From NCBI RefSeq assembly GCF_019649055.1, contig NW_026570281.1, positions 744,001 to 808,000 on the forward strand: a stretch of DNA of 64,000 nucleotides, in the 5' to 3' direction. This DNA is from Paramacrobiotus metropolitanus. Its lineage: Eukaryota; Tardigrada; Eutardigrada; Parachela; Macrobiotidae. A program made the translations under genes and the position numbers. Below the pieces are notes generated by a model. It was given only the letters and a program-made list of their open reading frames with translations. It did not search any database and was not told the DNA's origin. This document shows positions 11,735 to 25,873 of this stretch, in pieces; within the stretch, counting starts at the first letter, position 1; every line of letters begins with the position of its first letter.

Positions 11735-13617
11735 AGCTCCCGTGATTAATTTGGTAATTAAAACAGCGAATAATCCCACCACGAATCAACACACGAAACA
11801 CCCAATGGCCTAATATTCTCACACAGACAGACGATTGCTCTGCGCCAGAAATACTCACAAACTAACTGATCAAATTGCACTGATGGAATCACCAACTGGG
11901 ACCGTTAAATAGCTCCGCTGTGGGAAGGGGCACTTCTACAGTTCTGCTCACTTGTTGCAAAAAGGCAGGCAACAGGCACAACACCAGTAAACTTTGAGCA
12001 AAGGGAATGAAATCAACGCTACTGTGCTGAATATTTCGCTGCCTGAGTGATGCGTTTAACTCGCTCTGATCATATCAAGACTGAGCAATAAGAGAGAGAC
12101 ACTACGACGAATACGGCCACACCAAGTTTTACAGGATGAATCATGGCCACGTACAAGTGCTGATAAGGCATTGAACCGGCTATGACAACACGTACAGACT
12201 GCTTTAGTGACTGGACGGACACATGGTGATAATGAAATTTAATAATTTCTAATCGATATTAATTTTACGAGTAGCGGTTCGAAATGCAGATTTAAAATCC
12301 CTCGGATACGGTCATGTGCGTAAGCCGATTTTTGTAAGACTAAAGCCAAACAACAAGTGTTATAATAATAAATGAAAGTACTATAATTATTTCGAGTGAT
12401 TTTGCTACAAGAAAACTCGTATGAACATCAGGCAACACGAACATCAGAATCGCAAAAACATTTTGCCGGCACATGTACTGCGTAAATGCTAACAACTCGC
12501 CTTTGGCCTGATTGAATGTCAGTCATCTGCCTGCCTGGCTGCGTAATGGAAATATGTGTTAGTTATGTATATTTTTCATGGCTAAAAATATAATCCCCGT
12601 TGAGCGTTTTTGTTTTCCTTGAACTGTATCGAGTTGGTCAGCGTAATGGCGTTGACCCATTTTATCATGCAGCGGGCAGCCTGACTCAAATTAATCATAA
12701 CGTTGACTCTTCCCCGTTCAAATATTATCTTATCGACTTTTCAGCCTGCCAGCAAATTACTTTACTAATCACAAGTCAGTTAAATCCGACAGAACAAAAG
12801 CTTTAACAATATGACATCATATTCCAGTGATCACACATTCACACTTAAAAAAGCAAAAATAAAGTGTAGGTGAATTACTGATTAATCAAATTTTAAAAAT
12901 CTGTAAGATCAATCAACGTTTTTCTAACACACAAAAGAACTGAATCTGGCAATTTGCTGAAGACATTATTAGTATCTATTATTTTTTACTGCTTGTTAAG
13001 TTTTCTACAATAAGAAAAAGTGAACAGAGAAGTGTCTTCACGAAAAAATTAAACATCTACACTACTACTGTACTGTTAATTACATCCGTCCTATGTGCAC
13101 TGATGTACCGTACAGTTTCCGTAATCCAAACTCTCCAAAATACATTTTTACAATGCTCTCCGTTTGGATGAGCTAGAGAGTCCCTTCCTCGAAACGAAAA
13201 TGACTGAAATGGGCTTACAAAAGCACAGGGACCCCGGGAAAACTGCTCAGAAAAAACGTAGTTACGAGCTACCAAGCACTCAAAGATAAAGAATTATAAT
13301 GCGACAACTAAAGTCTAAAGACAATAGTATGTCAGTATGCGGCCCAAATTGCGTATAAAACCATAATCACATTCACAGAAACAAATTTTACCAACAAACC
13401 TTCAAAAAAACTGTCTATTCCAAAAATTCTAAAAAAGAAATGAAAACAGAAAACACCCACCTGAAATAGTAAGCTGGTAAAATGAGGCGCGATTCCAAGG
13501 GCCTCGAAAGGTTCATGAACTCTCAAATAAACGATATCCAAACAAGCAATAACAACTGCAATATCAGCTGAAGAGATCTCGCAAAAACCGGCGCAACCAG
13601 AGCGCAAACCCATCACT
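11735..13617. other. Intergenic region between thymosin 5' end and LYRM9 3' end
   Basis: About 1.9 kb with no supported exon on either strand. It should contain the thymosin promoter and LYRM9 3' UTR. Several short open frames (for example 13332-13616, minus) have no recognisable content. Confidence 0.55.
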
Positions 13618-14027
13618 TCAGCGTGAAAGACGTCCTGTGACTCCTGTCAGGTCGTGCGCCTTCGCAATCGTCTCCTCTTTTCCGTACTGCAACAGAACGC
13701 AGGTAAGGTTAAAACACGCTTCCCCTATGCGGAATGTCGCACTGAGCCAACACAGCACCAACCTTGCGCAGAATCCAGCTGACGTCGTCCGCTGCCGTTC
13801 GCGTAATCTCCGCGATGCGCGCCGGATCGGTCTCATCGGCGTAGCTGCGAAACGTCTACAGAACTGCAAGTTATTAAAGGTTCCAGAAAATATATCGGCA
13901 GCAAGGCGTGTACGCACAACGATTAGCGAACCTGCTTGGTCTGGAACCTGTAATGCGTCGCGGCGTCTTTGGGGAGCTGCTCTAACTTCCTCAAAATCTG
14001 TTTGTAGAGCACCCGTGGTAGAGTCAT
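13618..14027 (-). CDS. LYRM9: LYR motif-containing protein 9
   Basis: Small LYR-family protein. Members of this family act in mitochondria as adaptors for Fe-S cluster delivery or respiratory complex assembly, usually together with acyl carrier protein; the exact role of LYRM9 is not established. Exons 14027..13932, 13855..13763 and 13686..13618 give 85 residues (human 78). The protein starts MTLPRVLYKQILRKLEQLP, carrying the LYK variant of the LYR tripeptide. It continues with FRSYADETDPARIAEITRTA and DDVSWILRKYGK, which line up with FRVHSDEDNPERIQQI and DADWIMNKYKK in human LYRM9 recalled from memory. Introns are tiny (about 76 bp each). It follows NMD3 on the same strand by about 440 bp. 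The opposite strand shows a longer open frame (13637-14077), which I treat as a shadow. Confidence 0.88.
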
Positions 14028-14466
14028 TCCTTGCAAAACCGAAGAAACTTGCAAACACTTTCAACAAATCAAATTAACTACTAAAATCCACAAGATGTGA
14101 AGTGTCCACAAGGACCGAGTTTAAAGAAATGCAATAATACAGACAGAGAAATACTACTCGGAGTATGCCAACGCAACTGTACTCCCATACAGCGACTATA
14201 GCGGCGCAAACTGAACTCTGCCGTTTCTACGGGCGTTGCAGGAGGTCAGCGTCATAAACGCCCTTTTGAAGTTGTTTCACCTATGGCTAAAATTGTCATT
14301 TGTTTTGTTTTATTTTCTGATCGTTTATTTGGATCAAAGTTATTTGGATCGCTTCTTACACTCATTCGCCCACTACAGAGTTCACTAAAATTTTAAAGAC
14401 AAAGACATCTCGATAAAACTACCAATACACAGAACTCAAAAGGGCATAAACGAGTCCACTAGACCA

Positions 14467-17400
14467 CTATGCCATTTCGCTGTCCTCATCGTCAGCATCC
14501 CCCTGTCCGGCTGCGGAAGGCCCTTCCTCCTCTTCGCCCAGATGCAGTCCATCAAGCATTTCCTGCAGACTGATCTTAGGCAACTGTTCATCCTGATCGT
14601 CTTCATCCACCGGAATGGCACTCGGATCTGCAACCGCAGACGTAAATCAACACATGAAAAATAATACACCATTACGCAAAATCTGGATGATAAATAAGTA
14701 CAAACGTACGTTTCACGCATGCAGTGAAAGAAAAAACGAAGAACACTAAATTACGATCTTCAATACCGTACCTTTGTAGATGTTAACACCCTGCCGCACA
14801 TTGGCATCTTCTTCCAGGTCTTCCAAAAAGTCCTCGTAATCGCTAGTTAGAAAATTATTCACCATATCAACTTATCGTCTAAGCGCTACAGTAAGTAATT
14901 CAATTACCCTTCGGCGCTGCCTTCCGTAACGGAGCCGTTTTCCTTGCGCAGTCGCCGCAGCTTCCACTGCCGGTTCCGCTTACGGGTCGTCCGATCAGCG
15001 AACACTTTTTTCACCAAAATCTATACAAAACAATTTGAAAACGCATGCGAAAATCAACAAAAGATTAACGTAAGATTATGAGAGCTTAAAATTGTATAAG
15101 ACCGACTCACGAAATATCAAAAGAATACCCAGCGAAGGCGAAAAGTTTTCTATGTGTACGGTAAGTTAACCTACCACATCAGGGATACGGTCCTTTTTGC
15201 GGCGTTCCAAGTCCTCGAAATGTTTCTCGTTAACATTTGAATTTGCCAAATCGAAGCTGGACAGCACAGCACATTTGTTAATTATTTATTGAGAATAATT
15301 TATTCTCGCAATAAAAAAATTTCTTTCGTGCATCCCTCACCCCAAAGCTATGTCACCAGGATTAAGCAAATGGCCCAGATGCGAACGCGTACAATACTGC
15401 GGCGCTTCCGTTTTTCCTAGATCTGACGAGCGCATCACCCAAATATCCGCCACAACGTGCTGCCGAAACATACATACACATCAAACAAGTACTTTTAAAA
15501 ACCTTACCAGTACTTTTTTGTTGTTATTATCTATCTATTTTTATGTTGCTCTCTGACACGCACTATAGCGGTAAGAAAGTTAGAACAGTATTTTGATTGA
15601 AAGATGTTTGGTTTCTTCGACCTGAAGGGCACCAAATTGTTATTATTATTATTTTGAAACATTTGTCACAATTTTTCGCGGAATGCACCGAAAGAATTTC
15701 GCGTGTTAACCGCAGTTACAAAAACTGACAAGAGAACTTAATATGGAGGGAAACTGCTTAAAAAATACAGAAATAAAACAGTAACTTTGGAAAAGGTTGG
15801 AACTTTCACTAAAGGCTTTTTTTATTAAATAAAAAACTTCAGTCTACTGTACCAATTTGTAAGAAGAGTTTTCACGCAATACTACATTCCTATCGGCCTT
15901 CGGCATCTCACGGAAATGTTTCCGAAAATGCTGCTAAATCTTGTTTCTTTAAGAAACTAAAAATTTTAAGGAACACAATATCAGCGGTGAGAGTTCTCGA
16001 AATCTTGTTGTTTACCTTATCAGACAGTTTCTGACTGCTGGCGTGGATGTCCACGTCTCGTAAATGTTCCACGTTGAGTACGGTGAATTCAGTCAAATGC
16101 TTCTGTGTACAGATACTGCGAAACGGCTCTCGCCAGAATGTGTTGGCGTTCAATTCTGCCGCTGCACGGAGAAACATGGTAGAGCCCCAATTAACTAACA
16201 TACAGAAATCGGAAAACCCCTACTCTGTCCGCTTCGTGGGTCGATCAGCTGAATCAAGGATGTGACGCGGGTGCAGATGCACAGTTCACTAATATTTCCC
16301 AGGTGCTGAGCGGTCTCCCGCGGTAAACACACAATGTCGTCCTGTAAAAACACAAAATTCAAAAATCTACCTGCCGCAAATATTTATCGATTCACTACAA
16401 GATAGTCACAATAAAACATACCAAAATAAATTAAAAATACATGAAACACTGTTTCAAAAGATATCGACCAAGAAAATAATCTTTAGATAAAGCTTGTATA
16501 CGATAGGAGCAATGTACGAGCAATGTATTGCCCTTGTTCGTACTCGAACAAGGGCAATAAAAATTTGACTGAAACCGAAAATTGAAACGAAAAACCAAAA
16601 ATTAATCAACACACAAGCGGCAAAGCCTAACCTTGCATACTGGTACGATTTCCACTGAAAATGTGTACTTGTAGTTATAAATATTGTTGTTGGGATCGTG
16701 GGAGAGCAGCTGCTCCGATGTTTTGTACTGGCACGGAACAATGGTCAGAATAAAGTCCAGAAATTTGCGCGCATCCGAACGATTGGCGAAGAAGAAATCC
16801 ACACCGTCTGCAATCATTTCTCCCATTCAAGCAGTTCAAGACATTTAAAGCAGTCTGGCATATTTACCTGGCGCTTGCTGGATATTGACGGTGCGCGCAT
16901 GCGCTTTGTGTTTGAGAATGAGTTGCTCCAGATAGTAGAAGGTCTTTTTGTGCTGTGCCTACAGGAAGCGGAAACTACTATCATTTCTTCGCTTTCAAAT
17001 AAATGCAAAAATCAACATAACTACAGCCAAACAACATACTTCTGAACTGGAGTAAATGCAGAAGGAGTCAACTTCAAACAATTCTTAAATAATTTCAATT
17101 TTCAACTATTTTTTATATAATTTCAATTTTCAACTATCTTCTGACTGGACCATTTTATAAAACAAAAGGCTTTCAAGTACTGTACGAAATTCAAACGACT
17201 AAAATCAGATAATCCCGCATTATGGATTTCACAGATTCAGCAAGTCAAATATCTTCCACTTTATGTAATTTCGTCGTCGCAGAACGGCTTACACGCCCAG
17301 AATGTACACCGCTATCGCTGACATTAATGAGCGAACGAGATGCGAACTTACGACGCATCCCCGTTACATAATCCACAGAATGGGATTCATACCTTTTGGC

Positions 17401-18222
17401 GCATCTGGACGAGGGCACGCCAGAAATCCTTGGCCTCGGTCCGGTGGCAGTCGTCGCACATCTGCGTGTGCACCACGTACTCCACCGCGAAGCTCTGCTG
17501 CAACACCGCGCCGGCCATCAGCTCCTTCTGCACCGTCACTTTGATCTTTAAACGCCGCGAGTGCGGCTCCGTCCAAATGAACGCGGCGTCCACCAGGCGC
17601 ACCTTAAGACAGCGGACGGTGCGCATAAGCATTCTGACGGAGTACAGTATGTTGCGGTAGTCCGAATACCCACAGATGCGTCAGTGTCACAGAAACATCA
17701 ACATCGCATACGCAGTGTGAAAAAGGAAAGCACAATAACCGTCATAAGGTTTTCTAACTGTAAAAACAGTATCCTAATTGTTAATGGCCTTCAAGTCTCT
17801 CAGCAGATTTCTGCAGACAAAGACAGGAATGAAAACGTCGGCGATCAGCTGATCGCGGGCCACGCAACGTACCTGATTGAGTCCTTTGAGTCGTTTCAGG
17901 CACACACTCAACAACTCCTTAGACTCCGGTGCACAGTTCTGCCAGCGCCCCGGCGGCACCGCGTAGCGCCCGCAGGATTTGCACATGGTGACTGTGGACT
18001 GTTTGGGGATGTCGGCGGTAATGTCGACCTGCGTGCGGAGACAGGCCACGCACATGGACGTCGGATTGGCCTCAATGGGTACGCCGCAGTGGATGCACAA
18101 ACTGCTCAATTAGAGACATGCATCAACCACGTTACCACATATCGCGCTGTTGTTTTCGACTAGAGTTAATGCCCTTACATTCTGCCAGCGCCATGAGCTG
18201 GAGGGCTCTCAGTGTACTCCAT
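14467..18222 (-). CDS. NMD3: 60S ribosomal export protein NMD3
   Basis: Adaptor that binds the 60S subunit and carries it out of the nucleus through CRM1. Twelve exons: 18222..18179, 18104..17873, 17602..17393, 16958..16868, 16807..16632, 16341..16224, 16161..16016, 15459..15341, 15256..15175, 15020..14908, 14842..14772 and 14627..14467. They give 520 residues (human 503). The N-terminus (MEYTESPPAHGAG) resembles human MEYMAESTD. Zinc CxxC pairs are CIHC, CVAC, CKSC and CDDC. Conserved blocks include FIWTEPHSRRLKIKVTVQKE, KTFYYLEQLILKH, TFSVEIVPVCKDDIVCL, SHLGHLLNPGD and YEDFLEDLEED. Near the C-terminus ISLQEMLDGLHL is a leucine-rich nuclear export signal. The stretch KKVFADRTTRKRNRQWKLRR is a basic nuclear localisation candidate. 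The split first codon set (AT|C) confirms the tiny first exon. A foldback element lies about 340 bp upstream. Confidence 0.96.
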
Positions 18223-18557
18223 GAGGGAATCCAGTCGAGCACTAACTCGAAAATAAAATTTTAAAAACCACGCGAACTGACGGTCCGCGATGGATATGGC
18301 GGAATATATGATGACAATCCGAATTGTTGTCACCTCACTGCTGGAACAATGATAGTAATCACAAGTGCTGGTTGATCATTCAGTAATATAACTTCCCACT
18401 AGCTCGAAACAAATATGAAACAAATAAGCAATCGCAGATTCACAATTTTTGTGCGAGGAATAAAATGCGAATAAAATGGAGAAGTATTAACTTGAAAGCG
18501 GAACCGACCGTATCAAAGGGAGACCGTGGCGTGCCGAGGCCGTGCGATATAGGATTA

Positions 18558-19301
18558 CCATAGAAAGTAAAAGTCTTACTTTATTTTCTACGAGGCGTGT
18601 GTCCCTTGCTTAGATAGAGCACATTAACCTTACCATACTAAGATAACTGTGCCCGTGTTGTGCAGCGCTGTCAACCACCCAGAGATGGCAACGTCAAGGA
18701 GAATTTGAAAAATCTGTTGAATCAGCCGTTGATAACTTCAATTGCTCACATCTCGTGAATGTGGGAACAAAACTGTTCATGCAATATCTCAAAAGATGTG
18801 GAAAAAATTCTTAAGTTTTTTGATACCAAGTAAGTCAGGATTTAGAGCGGATGAAATAAATTAGAGCCATTTCTGTTTCCCATAGACTTAGCATAGTGAG
18901 TATTACGTTGAAGGGGTCCACGAAGAGGTCCTATAGTGTGTCTACGAGAAACTCAAAAAGGCTACAACTTGTTTCAGTTGCTCTAAATCCCATATTACTT
19001 GGTATCAAAAATCTTGTGAATTTTTTCTGCATCTTTTGAGATATTGCTTGAACAGTTTTGTTCCCTCATTCACGAGATGTGAGCACCTGAAATTATCAAC
19101 GGCTGAATCAACACATTTTTCAAATTTGCCCTAGCGTTGCCATCTCTGGGTGGTTGACAGATGTGCACATTGAGTGCACAACACGGGCACAGTTATCTAA
19201 GTATGGTAAGGTAAATGTGCTCTATCTAAGTAAGGGACACACGCCTCGTACACATTTATTTTACACATTCTACACATTTCCTACACAATTATTTTCTATG
19301 G
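18558..19301. mobile_element. Foldback / long-terminal-inverted-repeat MITE-like element
   Basis: Two arms of roughly 300 bp, about 18558-18855 and 18960-19301, are inverted copies of each other around a spacer of about 100 bp. Matching landmarks are CGAGGCGTGTGTCCCTT, TAGATAGAGCACATT, TAACTGTGCCCGTGTTGTGCA, CAACCACCCAGAGATGGCAACG, CACATCTCGTGAATG and AATATCTCAAAAGATG on the left and their complements on the right. The outer ends read CCATAGAAA...TTTCTATGG. They are flanked by GATTA on both sides (18553-18557 and 19302-19306), a possible 5-bp target duplication. No transposase reading frame is present, so it is non-autonomous. The arms differ by scattered substitutions and a small insertion near the right end, so it is not brand new. 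Superfamily not assigned. Confidence 0.85.
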
Positions 19302-19306
19302 GATTA

Positions 19307-19973
19307 CTGGATTAGGGACTGGAATTCAGCGGAATTGGATGCCAGCTGGTGAAAATTACGCTAATTTAAAGTATGCATCTGTACGCCGTACGGTCTTGTA
19401 CAGTCTGGTTAAATCAGTGTGCATTAATTTTTTTTATTTTACTTTTCGTGAGTTTCATCCGTACTTCTACCCTTTTCTGATTGTTGGCAGACTGCTTTTG
19501 GCCGGAAATTTCAAGGAGTAAAATGATGCTGCTTAAACACCGGCAAATGTGCAGCAAATGCTGCAATATACCATACAGAACTGATGTACCGTAACTACCG
19601 CTACAGTTCACTTTTATAATTATTTTATAGCAGCTCTTCCACCTCGGTCGGTTTGATACAGAGTCTAATGTTTTTTTAAGAAATAGACAAGTATTTTAAA
19701 GTCTTTAATTTACCTGCCTAGGTACTTAATACTCAGCAATTAGAATGTTCCAGTGAATTACCAAATATCATAGCTGTTCGTTTATTTGGCTGGTTAACCT
19801 GATTTAGATTTTGACTACGGTTTAACAACCACCTGAGTCCATCTCTCAACTCTCCACATCAACTAAACAAAAAGTTAGGCCCACGAGTTCAAAATATCAA
19901 CACCACCACCACCTGTTACACGATCACCCAATCCAATAAAATTTAACAATTATTCAGGAACACGATCTGTGGT
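19307..19973. other. Intergenic region downstream of fumarase
   Basis: About 670 bp between the foldback element and the fumarase stop. AT-rich, with TTTATT (AATAAA on the minus strand) near 19782 that could serve fumarase polyadenylation. No exon seen. Confidence 0.5.
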
Positions 19974-23064
<3,091 letters not shown>

Positions 23065-23862
23065 CCTCGATCAGCTGCTTCAGGTAGAATGGTTCAACCA
23101 CTTCCGCTGGGGCAAAGTCCGACTGCCGCTGATGCGATCAGCTTACCCTCCCAGAACCAGATGTGGGTTACAGGTGCGCAGGTATGGCGAGGGCGGGTGC
23201 GGACAGCAGAGGTGAAATCGCAACTACACTTCTGTGTGAATTAATCACCAGCGCAAAAAAGTGGGATGAGGCTAGCGAGATAAAATTTGGACAATCCGAA
23301 TATTGCCTAGGCTAGCAAAATTTACTTTGCATTAGCGAGGGTACAAAGCCCCTTTCGTGTATGCTTGCCTCGCCTCCAAAATTGAAAATTTTTAGTACAA
23401 TTTTGACAAAACTTGCACTGTTATTAATTTGTAATTATTATTGATCGCCGATGATTGGTGAGAATGTGTTTGTATATAATCTGATGACTGATAAGACGAA
23501 AAAAGTTTCCGAAAATTTTGTATAAGAAAATAAGGAAGCAGCAGCAGAGTAGCACAGCACAAGCCACAAAAACTTTTTCTGAAATTCTATCGTTTCTGCC
23601 TTTTTGAACCAGCTTAATGGGAACGATTCGCTTACGAAAGTCCTCAACGCGGTACGCTTCACACGGTACCACCCTATGGACATTCAGCACGATATCGCAA
23701 GTCTACCATACATACACTGCCGAGAATCTCAACCCGGTCTTAAATTATGCTTGAGTAGATCGGCAAAACGAGCCTGCCGCATCGGCACAGATAGAAGGAT
23801 TTCGTCGCGGATTTTTAAGAACCCAGTTACAGAATTTCAGGTACCATCTCTGTTTGTTCATC
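23065..23862. promoter_or_regulatory. Shared divergent promoter region, FH / RPL10A
   Basis: About 800 bp between the start codons of two divergent genes. No coding exon supported. The RPL10A 5' UTR probably begins in the pyrimidine-rich part near its first exon, but I cannot place a transcription start. Confidence 0.45.
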
Positions 23863-25497
23863 ATGAGGTAAGAATTTTTCTTAAAATATTTCGTGCGATT
23901 GTAAATATTAAGGAACAGAAAATGTAGACAAGCCTCCAGAATATGTCAAGTACGAAATCAGTGGTAGATAAGGGAACTACCAAGAATACTCAAGTGTCTC
24001 TCGAAAGTTGCGGATCATTACTGTATTCATTTTTTGCATCGGTTCTGTGATGTTTTTGCACGTATTAGCCGTGCTTTTTCTATGAGAAAGCCATACGGAA
24101 ACTAATTTATTTTTTCTGAGAACCGTTATCAGCGGATTTTAACGTTACTCAGCTAAGAGCGCGGCAATATTGATTTTCAAAATGTGGTTCCTGGATGGCT
24201 GTTCTCATTCATTCTTTTTTTCTCAGTTCAAAAATCACCCGTGACACTCTATTCGAGTGTGTGAATGCCGTGCTGGATAAGTCTAAGGAGCGGAAGCGGG
24301 GCTTCGTAGAGACTGTGGAGCTGCAGATCGCGCTGAAGAACTACGATCCGCAAAAGGACAAGCGTTTCTCGGGCACTGTGCGGTGGGGCTCCTTGATGAG
24401 TCATCGTCGCGAGAGGGGTGCTTACAGTTGTGGAATGTTGCAGGTTGAAGTTCACTCCGCGTCCCAAGTACAAGGTGTGCGTGCTCGGCGATGAACAGCA
24501 CATCGACGAGGCCAACGCCAACGGCGTTCCCGCCATGTCCGCAGACGACCTTAAAAAGCTTAACAAGAACAAGAAGCTCGTTAAGAAATTAGGTAAATTT
24601 TAAACACAATTAACGGGCTTTGATAGGTTCATATTAAACAGTTCATAATTTTTCCTTAAATTGAATAAGTAGATATAACTTTATCTCTAGGTAAAAAGCC
24701 TTTTACTTGGCAGTGTAAAATGTTTGTTAGTTTTATTCAGTTTCTAACTGCTTGCGTTCAGTTTTTGAAAAAATAACTTTTTTTGAATGAAGAATTTAAT
24801 GGTTAATGGAAGAAATGTAATCTGATGGTTGTATGCTGTTACAGCGAAGCAGTACGATGCGTTTTTGGCGTCGGATGCGTTGATCAAGCAGATTCCTCGT
24901 CTGCTCGGTCCTGGGTTGAACAAGGCCGGTAAATTTCCCACTTTGATCACGCACGGTGAGAACATGCCGGGCAAGGTGGAGGAATTGAAGAGCACCATCA
25001 AATTCCAGATGAAGAAAGTAAGTAAAACAGTAGTTTCCAGTCTAAAAATTAAATTGTTTTACCGAAAAGTGAAGAGGCATCAGTAATGCCTCTTCACTTT
25101 TCGGTTCTGCAATCTGCAGACGCTGTCGTAAATTTTTATGTTGCTTGTAGTCAATACTACTAAATTTTTTCAGTATCTTCGTTGAAAATGCTTTTTTTAA
25201 AAATTATTTACTATTAAATGGCGTCGTTGGTTCTGGTTCGTTTCAATACTTTTCATTATGTGAGCTTGCATCTTGCTTTTTACTATTGATTTACCTGTGC
25301 TTAAACAAGAACGTTATTCTTGGTAGGTGTTGTGTTTGGCGGTGGCTATCGGGAACGTGAACATGACGCCGGAAGAGTTAGCATCTAACATTAGTTTGGC
25401 TGTGAACTTTTTGGTGTCTTTATTGAAGAAGAACTGGCAGAACGTTAGATCGCTGCACATCAAGTCCACCATGGGACCACCTCAGCAACTCTACTAG
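23863..25497 (+). CDS. RPL10A: Ribosomal protein L10a (uL1)
   Basis: Large-subunit protein uL1, forming the L1 stalk that handles E-site tRNA. Exons 23863..23867, 24227..24382, 24444..24592, 24845..25017 and 25327..25497 give 217 residues, the same length as human. The first coding exon is only five bases (ATGAG), followed by GTAAG. Its two-base phase joins T-TCA to give [14 protein letters not shown], as in other L10a proteins. Conserved blocks: [90 protein letters not shown] and [11 protein letters not shown]. An AATAAA lies about 43 bp after the stop. This start is preferred over the downstream ATG at 24195 because that region is an intron with a clear TTTTTTCTCAG end. Confidence 0.97.
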
Positions 25498-25539
25498 ATC
25501 AGTTGGTTGTACTTCTGTTAACATCGATTTATGGTATAC

Positions 25540-25545
25540 AATAAA
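25540..25545 (+). terminator. Polyadenylation signal of RPL10A (AATAAA)
   Basis: AATAAA about 43 bp after the RPL10A stop, in the short convergent gap before ACADS. Position and match to the consensus are the only evidence. Confidence 0.6.
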
Positions 25546-25873
25546 ATGTAATCGGGATTGAAGTCAATCGTTGTCTTCGTTCGTTCACGCGGAAAAAAAA
25601 TTTAAATTTCGAACATTTGTGTGTGGTTTAGTAATAAATCGGCAGGATACGTTGTTCCAAGTACTGTATTTTAATCAATAAAACACTTTCGTTGTGCGAC
25701 ACAGTAATGTAAGTGTAACGGAAACTCAACGTAAATCTTTAAATCTTGCTTGTTTAAACGGAAATTCAACTTAATGCAACCCAACCAAAATGCAGACGAA
25801 TACCAAATCACGTTCCCCAGTATAAATGTGCAGTTATCTCAAAAAAGCCATTACAACTGAACAGGTATCACCT

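Noticed and set aside
12271-12300. GGTTCGAAATGC as a tRNA T-arm
   Set aside because: No matching acceptor stem, anticodon arm or T-loop complement could be found around it.
13637-14077. 146-codon plus-strand open frame
   Set aside because: It lies opposite the three LYRM9 exons, which have correct splice sites, correct phase and clear family similarity on the minus strand.
17302-18163. Long plus-strand open frames
   Set aside because: They mirror NMD3 exons 2 and 3 on the minus strand.
24195-24226. ATG at 24195 as RPL10A start
   Set aside because: It falls in an intron ending TTTTTTCTCAG; the ATGAG exon at 23863 restores the conserved MSSK start in the right phase.
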